Positions 1-12,200 of a stretch of 64,000 bases of DNA are shown here, in pieces. Position 1 is the stretch's first letter. Every line of letters starts with the position of its first letter. The stretch comes from Marisa cornuarietis. Its lineage: Eukaryota > Mollusca > Gastropoda > Architaenioglossa > Ampullariidae. The notes beneath the pieces are model-generated. The model made no database searches. It was given only the letters and a program-made list of their open reading frames with translations, and was not told the origin of the DNA. The stretch is from NCBI GenBank assembly GCA_004794655.1, contig SMMW01000524.1, forward strand, positions 930,001 to 994,000, given 5' to 3'. A program made the translations under genes and the position numbers.

Positions 1-212
1 ATTATCAACGACAAAATGTGGATGAACACTTGACCAACTTTCACAAAGTATTTATATAACTGTCATATAAAAACTTTTCAGTTTTACAGAATTACTTCAT
101 TAGTTTAGGAAAGGAACCTCAACATGACCCTTTGACATCGACTTGACACACTAAGGCTATGTTGGTCCCCATTACTACCAAAAGTAAAGAAATAAACAGT
201 ATTTTCACATAC

Positions 213-287
213 CAATTTTTCTTTGATACGCAAGATGAGATCCACAATCTCCACTTCTTCTTTGTCTCGGATCCATTCCACCAAATT
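213..287 (-). CDS. DENND6: DENND6 penultimate exon seen in window
   Basis: 25 codons, phase 0-0, between acccag and TTG|gtatgt. [20 protein letters not shown] matches the family's late helix. The intron after it runs off the left edge, so the C-terminus and 3' UTR are not in the window. Confidence 0.93.
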
Positions 288-3200
288 CTGGGTAATAAAA
301 TAATAAAATATAATTGTTTTTCTTAATATGTGAACACATGCATGTATACATTCATCATAGTACTTGTGTAAGGACGCACACCTGGCACATCTGTTTACCT
401 ACAACAGGTGTATTTTCTGCATTTTGTATTGAAAATCAGTATATTTCTGTAGTTTATATTTCTGTAGTTTATCTCATTTTCCATAGAAAATATGGAAAAA
501 AATTAGAAGTAAACAGTTCTGAACTGGCCAGATCTACACGTACATTCCAGTGAGTTATAAACTCCTAACATTTTCAAATATTGTTCTCAGACTGGTATCT
601 AACAGGGCAACTGCTCTAAACAGCTATAAAGAATTATGACAAAGTAATATTTTGATTAGGTGCTCAGTATTGTGAACACAGGTGAGTAAGAATTTTCTGA
701 AGTGAGCTGTTTGTGACCCCCGACTTACAGAATTACTCAAAGCTTCCATATGAAGAACTTGCAACTTTTGATTAACTTCTCGCTGGCGCTGGTAGTACCA
801 TCCCTCAAAGTTTGGTGACCGGAAAAAGCGCCTGAAGATTGAGATTTTTTTTTGTAACTCCATCATTCACTCAAACTGTATTAAAATTTTGCAAGGTCAT
901 TATTGAGTTCCTTCTATTTTTAAATTAATTAAGGTTTAAGGATTTGAAAGATGCAAGTTCACGTCACTTTCTACTACTTATAATAATTAAATAAATCAGT
1001 CTCACAACGTAATCTGTCTATTTATCTGTACATTCTTTATTCATTCATCTATCTATCCGAAATCTTTCCAAACTTTAGTAAGTCAGTCAATTGACTAATG
1101 TAAAGCATTATCAATGTCATTGAGTCCATTAACTCCTGCTTCTCCTGAAAAAAAAAACAAAAAAAAATAAATTCTGAAGAGGCATTAAGATGCACATTAC
1201 ATAAACTGCACAAAAAGTGCATGTTGCATTCACTTAATTAATTTTCTTTGTTCGGGATTTATGTTATCTGTTTCTAAAAGGAGTAAAGGAGAAGGAAAGA
1301 CAGCATCTGAATTGAGGGTTCTCTTCTCACTGTTTTATCTTTGCTGGTAAAGCTGATATGCTATTACAATAAGAGAAGATTTTTCAATATCTGATATTGC
1401 CAACAAAATTTACCTGTACAACCCCTCCCAATCACCTTTAATGCCAGAGGTCAATTGAGGTCCTGAGTGTTCAACAGTTTGCAAGAACTCCTCAGGATCA
1501 AACTGTCGCAATAATGGTGCACCCTGCATAGGAAAAAAAAATTAACAACAAAAACAAAGCAAAACCTCACTTGAAAAGTACCAATGATTCTAGAACTCTC
1601 TGAAGAAAAATATACATTAAAGCAAGGAACATCCCATGCTGAGGTTGGCTGATGGGGATAGAAGGTGTAGACTGAATGTATACTTTAACTCCAAATCAAA
1701 ATTACATGCTAAACACGGATCCCAGACACTTAATCCCCGGACACTTAATCCCCAGACACTTAATCCTCAAAACGAAATTTCAACTAAAAAAATTATGAAG
1801 TGAATGAAAAATTTAATTCAAATTCAAATAATACTTAACTTCAACATTTATAACATCCCAGTCTTACCAGAGTTACCCAGAGTTACCACGCGACACATTT
1901 CTCTTACGGTTATACTATTTATAGTTCACAAAATAGCAGTTTTGAGTGTTGTCGCGATTTGGGGATTAAGTGTCTGGGGATTAAGTGTCTAGGGGATTAA
2001 GTGTCCGGGGATGAAGTGTCCGGGGATGAAGTGTCCGGTCACCGCTGAACACACACATATACACACACATTACCCACAATCAAATCTAAAAAAAAGTCAA
2101 TATTTTTGTACATGCTACATATCTCAACTGCTTATAAAGCTTTTTAACTAGCATCTGTTGCATGACATTAGTTCTAGGAAAGAATGTGATATTGCTCTTG
2201 TTTTGGTCAATGAAGAAGTGCTTCTAAAAATTTACCTTGTGTGGAGAGATGTTTCTCTGCAATGGCATAAGGCTGGCCATATACCGCTCCTGAAAATATA
2301 AGCATCATATTTAACTATTTTTTAAAAACTCAGTAACTTCTTGAGAGGCCTCCATCTGGTAATCAGAATTTAGAGAAAGGTTAAGTAATGGATTAACAAA
2401 CACATTTTTTTTAATTTTAAAAGTGAATGTCAATAAAAGGGAAGATAACCAAGGTCTGATCTTGATTTGGCTCACTGTAACACTCTGGGGCCAGTTGCAC
2501 ATGTTTCTAAACCTTAAAATTGTTCTAAAGAAGCAAAATCTCTTATCTGCCATATAGATGCATTGCAAAAGAACACACAAAAATTTGTATTGACAGGACG
2601 GAAAGTCAGACTTAAACAACTTTATCTTACTTAAAGCAGTTTTAGTTTTAAAAATTCTAAAATTGTGGTGTGCACTTTAAACTGATTATCTAAAAAGATT
2701 TAAGGCTTAAAAGTGTTTAAATTTAGAAATGTGTTGTGCAACTGGCCCCTGGCTTTTACCGTTTCACCAGTTTCTTTCTGCCTCCCAAAGATAGTTGTCA
2801 AACTCCCCATGCTGTGATATTATTTATAGACAGTTTACTGTTATTTTCATTTGAACAGCATCCCTGTGATATTTATGAACAGTCTATTATTTTATTTAAA
2901 TAGCATTTAGTAGTGGATAACATAATGTTATGCTCCTAAAACTACAGAAGCAACGAGAAGATTAATGAAATGAACTAAAATGAAATAAATGTAAAAATGC
3001 AACTATGCAATATAAAATGTAAAGAAAAAATGGCTTTCTTCAGGCAGATAAATCATAAATATTGACTCACTCGAGCAAATGTATGACTCAAAAGAAAAAG
3101 TGTGTCCATTAAAAGTGTTACACATTAGATCACTGATTATTCATTACAAATATTTTATTTTTCAAATGTCATGTTTGCCATTCTAATTCCTTCAGAGAAA

Positions 3201-6200
3201 AAAATCTTTTATTTTAATTTTTATTATCTAAAATCAAACCTGATTATAGAGGGATAAAAAAGCACAGGAAAATGAAGAATATTCTCACCAAAGGTATCAT
3301 GAAGCTCTGTGTCAACTCCAAGAAATGCCGTCGCAAAATGGCATTCTGGGCTTCCACTGGCCGCTTTGACTGTGCACCCTGACACATTTTGGAATAGCAA
3401 AGAAAGTTTAGAAACATTTCAAGTACCGAAGCACAAGGTCTGAATGCAACCTGTCCATGGCTTTCGTTTATGTTTTGTTGTGATCTGCAGATGCTGTATT
3501 TACTAGTCCCTACATAAAATAATGCAGGGCCAAAGAAGTAAACATAATTTTTGAGTGAGAATAAAATGGGGTTTGTTACTATTTATCTGAAAAACACAGC
3601 CCAGAAATAAGAAAGTGAAAAAAGCAGTGTACAAAATGTGCAAATGATTTCTTCTCTCTCAGATAATTTTCAAAACATGATTATTGAAATATTTGAAAAT
3701 CAAACTTTCGTAAGAAATTCCAGACCCAGCACAAGAGATAATAATGACAGATTACCTTTATCAGTCGCTTGAGTATCATTTTGTCTTTGGCCAGGAAGCT
3801 CTTGTACTGAGTATACACACCTGGCATGCAATTTCACATAAACTTAGATACACTGATATATATATATATATGTGTGTGCAATGAGGTCTTTTAACATAAT
3901 CACATGCAGAGAGTAATTTAAAAGATATGTTACATATTTACTGGTCATATCAATGATAACAGGGGTATATTAGACACAAGTATATTTGCTTAAAACTGCT
4001 TACTGTTTATCCTATACTACAGGTTTTTGGTGACCGGACACTTCATCCCCGGACATTTAATCCCCGACACTTAATCCCCAAATCGCAACACAACACTCAA
4101 AACTGCTATTTTGTGAAATTGAAATATTATAACCGTAAGAGAAATGTGTGGTGTGGTAACTCTGGTAAGACTGGGTTGCGCTGGGTTTACAATTAGCGAT
4201 CTACCCTCTAGGCGATACTAGGTGGGCTCCCTAACATAACCAGCCAGTTTCAAGGCCATACTGACCAGGAGCAGACCGCCCTATCGTCTGCTTTCTTCGC
4301 TCAGCACTGACGGCCCGTCTGCTGCAAGGAAAATAACCACTATTGTCCGGGCTAAGTGCGCTGGGTTCACAATTAGCGATCTACCCTCTAGGGGATACTA
4401 CGCTGTGGAGGGTTGGCACCACGCCCTCCAATCTCTCTTCTCCTGTCACCATCCAACAATGTGGACATTCCTTGATGGTCTACGTAAGGATTGTCAGCTA
4501 CACAAGGCATCTGTTCTACAGTCATGCGCCGGCACAGAGAAAGGTCCAAAGAAGAAGTATGCTGAATTGGCCAGGAGGAGAATTAGCAACACTGTACAGC
4601 GATATGAGGCAATGGATCGTCTTCTGTACCTTCGATCATTAGCTTACCTGTCATATTGATTAACAACACTTTTCATATCTTAATGTTGAAAAACATTGAC
4701 TTTAATAGCTCACATGAACTTTAACTAATGTTATAAATGTTGAAATTAAGTATTATTTTAATTGTCAAACATATTTTCATGTAAAACATGAAAATTATTA
4801 TTTGAATTTGAATTAAAATTTTCATTCACTTCATAATTTTTTGAGTTGAAATTTCATTTTGAGGATTAAGTGTCTAGGGGATTAAGTGTCTGGGATTCCA
4901 GGTTTTTAAAATTATTATTACAAACGAAATGGCAGGGATACTAACAATTTAAAGAAAAAAAAACAGCAAGAAATCTACACGACAGTTGATGATAAAAAAA
5001 AAGGAAAAACCTTTACTTATTACTATGCAACTTAAATGACTGTCATTTATAATCCATAATATTTTTTCCCTAAGAGAAATATCTACCTACCTACCCATTA
5101 ACTACCTGTCCATTCACTGTCTCTTTGTCTACTTTTCTTGTCCGTCATTATGCCATTCTTCTTCCAGTTCCCAACCTTCTCCCCACCCTAATATCAGGTA
5201 TCCACCAGTTTGGAGTTTTTTTTATGCAATGAAGTTTGATCTTCGTAAAGATGGAAAACACTTATCTTGCTAGTAAATGTTTCAACGGTTGTTATTTAAC
5301 TGATCTCATTTGTAACGCCTATCTGAACCTCTTAAAATAAAAAAAAAATAAACATGCACATTGTTTCAGTGGTCCAGGTTCATTATCATTTATTGCAAGC
5401 AACAAAAGAGTGTGCCATCAGGGAAGAGATGCTAACATTACACATGTTAAGAATAAACCATAAATTGATAATAGCCACAGCATATAATGTGAACACATGC
5501 CAGTAAAAGAAACCAATGCCGGCTATTCACAACTGACATGCAGATTATTAAGTATGACTTTCTGAGAAGGCATAAAAGCTGCTCTGTTTTTCCCCTCAAT
5601 TTGATTGCTTTAGATTAACAGCAGTGAAGACTGCAAAACTGTTATGCAACATGCACACAAAACACCTATTCCTCCAATACAACATGCATTCTCATAAGAA
5701 AATTTACAAACAACTGAAAAGCATTCTTAATGACCCACAAGAACCAAACAAATTTTTATGAAATAAGATACACAGTTCTACTTGCAGGATTCTGGCTGAT
5801 CTACAGAAACATGAAAACAAATGAACAAGCCATGAATGAAAGTAAAAGGCAAAGGCATAAACAGTCACATGTGGCAGGAAATTTCTGTAAAGTTCACTGC
5901 CATTAAAAAGCTACTTAACAGCTTACAAGAACAACAGAAAGCACCCAAAAGCATTCAACAATAAATGCCTCAAAACTGACACAATGTTGTGTACTTCCCA
6001 TCTAGCTTCTATTCACAGTCAAAATCATGTTCAATCAAAACTGAGTTGACAAAAACAGCACTTGGGGTCATTCAGACTAACTTTAGTCATGTTTTTTGAG
6101 AGAAGGATTTGGTGTCATTCATCTGAGGATTGCATGTATAAACTCTTCATATGCATGTTCACAAGACTGTACATGTTTCTGCCTGGGTCATGTGATCTGA

Positions 6201-9200
6201 GGGGAAAATCAATAGCTCTGATGTCTATGAGGCAAAAGCTTTCGGAAAAAAAAGAGTAAATTTGAAACAAATACAAGAGTCACTGAAGGAGTTTAACCTC
6301 ATTACCTCAAGTCTTCTAATTAAAGCCACCCTTTAGCCTGTGCTTCCCCTGCTTGTTACCATTTTCACAGTCTATTATTTGCATGGTTCCATCCAGTTGA
6401 AAGTTATTTTAAGTTTTAAATGTTCTTACATATGTTGATATACCTATATCACATCCAAGAAATTATGTATACACACAAAATGTTTTCACTCCTTTTGTCT
6501 TTTTACCAGCATTGGGCAGTCGACACTCAGATACAGTTGGTAAAGACATAAAATAGCTTCAAGCAGAATGATAAAAAATACATTACATAGCACTGCTATT
6601 GTTTTTAGGCCATCTGGCATTTCTTTTTGTAGGGGACTAAACTTATATCTGTAAATAAATATGCACTTTTAAAGACCGCATTATTTTTTCCCTTCAAAGA
6701 ACATGGTGCCAAGAATCTTAGTTTTTCCAGTATCATTTGAGGCTTGCCATATACTCTTAAAAAATAAATAAATAAAATAAGATGCAGTCTTAAAAACATT
6801 CCAAGGATTACCCATGCACAAAATGTTAAGCTACTTAAAGTGACTACCTTTGTTGTAACTAATTGCCTACTGGAAATGGAACTAGGTGAGGCTGGAATGG
6901 GAAAACTTTGATCGTATGCTGATACCAAAAGGTCAGTGGGTTAACTCACCAAAGTCACTTTTTACCCAGACATTACAGAAGCAAGCCTGAGGACTGGAGC
7001 TGTTCTATCATATCTCCATAAGGAAGACCTTTTCTCATGTTACCCACTATATATAGACTAAGAGAAGTGCATAAAAACTTGTCAAATGTTTTCTGCAGTC
7101 ATCATCTTTATTTAATGGAATGATTTCTGTGACATTTTGATTATTTTCCCCGTGACTACCCAACTAAGCGGAAACATATGGTGAGGCAATATATCAAAGC
7201 AAATAAAGCTTTTGGAGCTTATCTGTTACTTCCCTTTGGGTCTCTAGTGTGGATAAAAAAACCAGCGTTTATTGTGGATAGTCCAAAGTGTTTATAGATG
7301 CCTAAACTGGAGTTTTATGCAAGTGGTCTGATGATAGGACTAGTTACTTTGTGAAACTTCAAACGAGCAATTTTTTTTCAGAATGTAATTAAGCAACAAT
7401 TGTATTGCTTGTGGTTATTCCTCATCTATGAACCTGACCAAAGCTCATGTCCACTAAGCATGGATTGCCTTCAAAGGCAGCAACTTTGGTGAGTTGAAGG
7501 AGGGTTTTATGTCACAATGTATAAACAGGTGGGGTTACTCTTTTTTAAAAGACAGACTACTTTCATTATAAGACAACAAGGCACACAGTAAAGACAACAT
7601 ACAAGGGTGAAGCATTCATTATAGAAAGAGAGAAAGAAGACAGTAAAACACATACCTGGCTTGGAGTCAAGTGTTTTTAAAGATGTAGCTTTCTTCAATT
7701 TGTTCAGTGGTTTAGGGGAAGTCCCTTTCAACAGAGATAAGGTAGACAGGCTTCAAGAAATGCTCAAATACTGCGAGACAGCACAAGAAAGTATGCTCAG
7801 AAAATCTAAGATTTATACTGTAAAATGTCTAGTTGGGCAATATTTTTTCTGCTTGACCTGAGCTTCCAGCAAAAATGGTGTAAATTGTTTTAAAGGCATC
7901 TGAAAAAACTTTCAGTTTACAGCTAAATCCAAATCTTAAAGAACACACCATCACCACTTGCATTCATTTAAAGTCATTTTTGTGGTCTTTATATCTTTAG
8001 CCTTAAAAATGAAATGTCCTTTTTTATGTAAAAAATGATGTCCCTTTGGTTTATTGTCTTGAAAGGGCCAGCTATCTGTGGTGTTCTATGTTGACCATTT
8101 GTGAGTTTCATGCCTATAATTTGACACGTGCTTCTTTGACATTGTGCTGAACTGTCTGCACCCTTCTTTTTTTTATCTACAGCTTTCTATTGTTTCATCG
8201 ATTGCCTTTCTCTTCTATATATTCATAACAGATTATCAGTGCAACTCGCGGGTAAGAAAGTCACGCAGTCAATGCAGCGTATTCCATCCTCTCTGCTTCA
8301 TTATCACGTAGATCCTAGCAATATACAGATGGTTTGATCTATGAAGAAGAACTATTTCTGAGTATCAACTGATCTACTTTTTCTACAGATTAATAATGAC
8401 TTCATATGTCTGAACTATGTTGAACTGTAACATCTTACCAAATTGCCCTCTGGAACAAATAAAGTATTATCTTATCTAGTCTGTGAAAATATGCTACACC
8501 ACTGCATATTTGATGATTGTGATCAGCCAAACTATTCTGGTACTCTTGCAAGAAAGAAATAGAAATCTGTCCTCTGTCATACTGTATTCTGCTGAAAATT
8601 ATAGCAGTGTTTTGATAATTCATAAAGCATGAGACCAAATGATATTTGAAAGAATATGGATCCGTGCCACATGAAGGATAATGATAAATTGATCATCTTG
8701 AAAGTACTATATTGTTTGATTCGCATTGCTTCCCTTCAATGGTTTGTGAACTCTTTATAGTTTTTTACCCTATGAGCAGCAAAAAAAAAAAAAAAAATGA
8801 AAAAAGATTCACACCTATATAATCCATTCTTTGATTGGAACAGTGGTGCGAATAGAATCATTTGCAGTCCGGTTGACAGTTTTGCAAATGAATCAAGCAA
8901 GCCAGGGGCAAACGCTTGCTACATATCTTTTATTATTGCATTCCACAAACATGTTTGCATATTTTGTTGCATACATCTGTGTGTGAGCATGTGTCAATTT
9001 TTGTCAAGCGCCATGAGTTTGTCTATTGGGCTGGGATATGGCGCTATACAACTTTATAATTATTATTAAATGATATAAAACAGAAAGTAAGAAAACTCAG
9101 GTTTAGGACTTCAACTTCACAGACTACTTATATGGGTAACTAAGACCTTCTTACCAAGTCCTCCCATCTCACCAATGCGTATGATGTGTGGCCAGTGCTG

Positions 9201-12200
9201 AAGAGTTTTGGCAAAAAATGGATTGGTCACTCCAAGGATGACTGGTGGTCTGCAAACAAAACAAGATCACCCAATCATTCAAAGGACTTAGCTGGTGGCA
9301 ACTGGAACAAAATAATGACTAGACAAGCTCAATTATTCATTCATCCCTTTATACTGGGGGGAAACACACGGACAGAAGGCAACGGACATGGCTCATGAGG
9401 GCCTTTATTGTTTCATCCCCACCCTGTTTGAGCAGTTCAGCTGGGATGTTGTCAGCACCAGGCGACTTTCCTCCCTTCAGAGTGCATATTACTCTATTGA
9501 CCTTTTCCCTGTAGGACTGGTAGGTTTGCAGGTTCGTTGTTTCTAGTCTGTTTTTTTAAGGATGTTAGCGTCAACCCTCGGCTGGAAGATGTACAGGTCA
9601 TTGCAATATTCAGTCCATCGGTTGAGTACGGCCATTACAGTCTGTGATGATGATAATGTCCATTTATAATGGGCAGGTATCCATTCAGAAGAATGCTCAT
9701 TGCGCAGCAAAAACAGAAGAAAAAAACAACAACAGGAAAGTAAAAAATAATAAAGACAGAAGTGATGACTGAGGTCTTGTGCTGAGCTGTCTTGTTGAAG
9801 GTCTGTAATATTTGGTAGGCCTTCTTACTGCTACTATATGCCATTCCCTCCTCTTTCATCTGGAATCTGCCTTCAGTCCCGTTTTCCCTTTTCTGATGGC
9901 ACAATTCCCTTCTTTATACTTGGAAGCTGCTTCTGGTTTGCTTTTTCTTTTTTTCTTCAAGGCTGTCCTTTGGTCTGAGCTTAAGAATGTAGTTCGTGAG
10001 CTAGGGCTGTTTTTTCGCCCTACGATGTCCTAGCACTTCCTGGGCTGTTATGAGTAGTACCTTGTTAATGTTTCCAATGATGGTGTCTACATCACAACCC
10101 ACTAAGTTCAAAGCAAGCTATATAATGTTGTAAACATGAGTCCCAAGAAATAAAAAATTCTTACTCAGAAATGTATTAAAATGTTGACTGGAAAATTCTT
10201 CCAGTAGATGAAAAATTACAGAAAAAGAGAACTTTCATGACCCATGATAGGTCTTTCAAAAAGGAATCGGAAGTTATTTACACCAGTGGATGAATAAGTG
10301 TCAACTGTCATTTGATTTCAATGCTTACAGGATCGAAGAATATGTGCTTGTGTTTATATATGTAATAGTTGCAGGATGAGAGCTAAGCACCTAAAGTCTG
10401 ATGACTGGCGTGAGCTCCTCACCTAGTAGTAAAACAAGACAATGAAAACATTCACAAAGAGCTAAGAATTACTCACGGTGCTTGTGTTCTTGTTGTAAAT
10501 TCTTTGAATTCACTGTCATGTATGGTGAAGTATGGGCGGAAGTCATTGCAGTATTTTAGAGGTGTGATCATGCTGAAACAAATGTTTAGATAAGCACAGG
10601 TGTAAACCAAGGAAAGGAATAAATTTTGTCACCAGATGACCTCAATAACACAATGAGCCCAGAAAGGATCTACACTGTTTCAAACAATTCTACTAAACAA
10701 CAGTTCATCTTTTGAGTAATAAGCATCTCTTTATCTCAGCAGGTGCCAAATTGGATGTTTCTAAGGACCACATCTACGCCTTGGAATACAACTTCCCTTA
10801 CTCCACTCTACGTCTACTTATTGCAAGTTACAGGACTGAAGGACTATTGGAAAAACAGATGTAAAAATGTATCTGTAGAAAACTGTTAATGTCTTCAATT
10901 GTGCCTTAATTTTGCATTACAATAATACATTATATCTGTGTATATACATACAAATATGTTGTACCATGTCTATTTCTAAGTTTGTGTGACTATAAATTTA
11001 CATGCATATGACTCAAGGTGTCCTGAATCCAAATTCCCTTATCTAAATCTATACTACAGAGGCCCATAGTTTTCATAAGAACAGCTGTGAAACAGATGTG
11101 GCCAAGCAAATAACTCACTTGATAAGTGACTGAACACAGTTACAGGTCACTGCAGGAGATGCTGCCATCACAACAGCAGGCTGAAAAATAACCAAGAAAA
11201 TTATGTATTTCAGAACAGATAATGCTTGACACCTATGTGTAATCTTTGACTATGTTTATGGAATTATAGGAATTAGCATTTATAATACAATCTTTCAGAT
11301 AAATGTGTGATAAACTTTAAAATTTCTCTTGTGTTTAACAATCTGATTACTCCCCCAATGAACAAATCCTTGGAAAAACTTTTAAAATACTTAATTGACA
11401 GAACATTTTAATAAGGATGTTAAATAAAAAAATTTACAAAAGGAATTACTCAGCATCAAAAATATTTTGAACATTTTTTTTAATTGATCTTTTTCTTTTT
11501 TGCTTACCTCACCAATTAGCACCAGTTCCCACAATAACTGCACATGTGGCAGGATACTATGAAAAGCACTGAAAAAAAAGCTCCAAGTTCCAATTAAGCA
11601 AGAACTACTAAATACCTATCCAAAAACAAGAGATTACAAACTAAAATAATTTCAGAAAAATAATCGACAGCAAAATCTTAAAGGACATCCAAAAAGTCTA
11701 TACAAGACATAAATAACAAATCCCATCCCTTTCTCTCTTACACACACATATACATAAATACACACAAACGTGCATCTGCAAATGCACACACACCCACACA
11801 TACAGAGGGAAAGAAGACCTATAATTTTACCTGTATATATCTACTTCATGTAGCGTTGGCAAAACTGAGTGAGCTGGTATCGTGTGCTGCAAGAGATCAT
11901 TCACACTCAGAAAAAGAGCAAGCTTTGGTTGTCCAACAAAAACAATCAAATGGAAACACTGCATGCATATAATTCACAAACTGTTGATGCAATGTTTGTT
12001 GCACTTTGCTTGCTGAATTTTAATTTATCAACATTTCACAGAAGTTCATAAGATCATTATAAGCTGTGATTTAACTAGAGTGTTCTGAAGTGTCTTTAGA
12101 AAGTAATTCAATTTTGCCACTATGAATGGTTGTTGGTGCATAGGCATCAATTGATCTGCACAAACCTGCATTCCTGTTTCCTCATGTGTTTCATTGGTTA

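Noticed and set aside
4343..4642. 99-residue ORF in the MULE element
   Set aside because: It is the wrong frame of the transposase remnant; the frame ending at 4659 carries the [10 protein letters not shown] motif.
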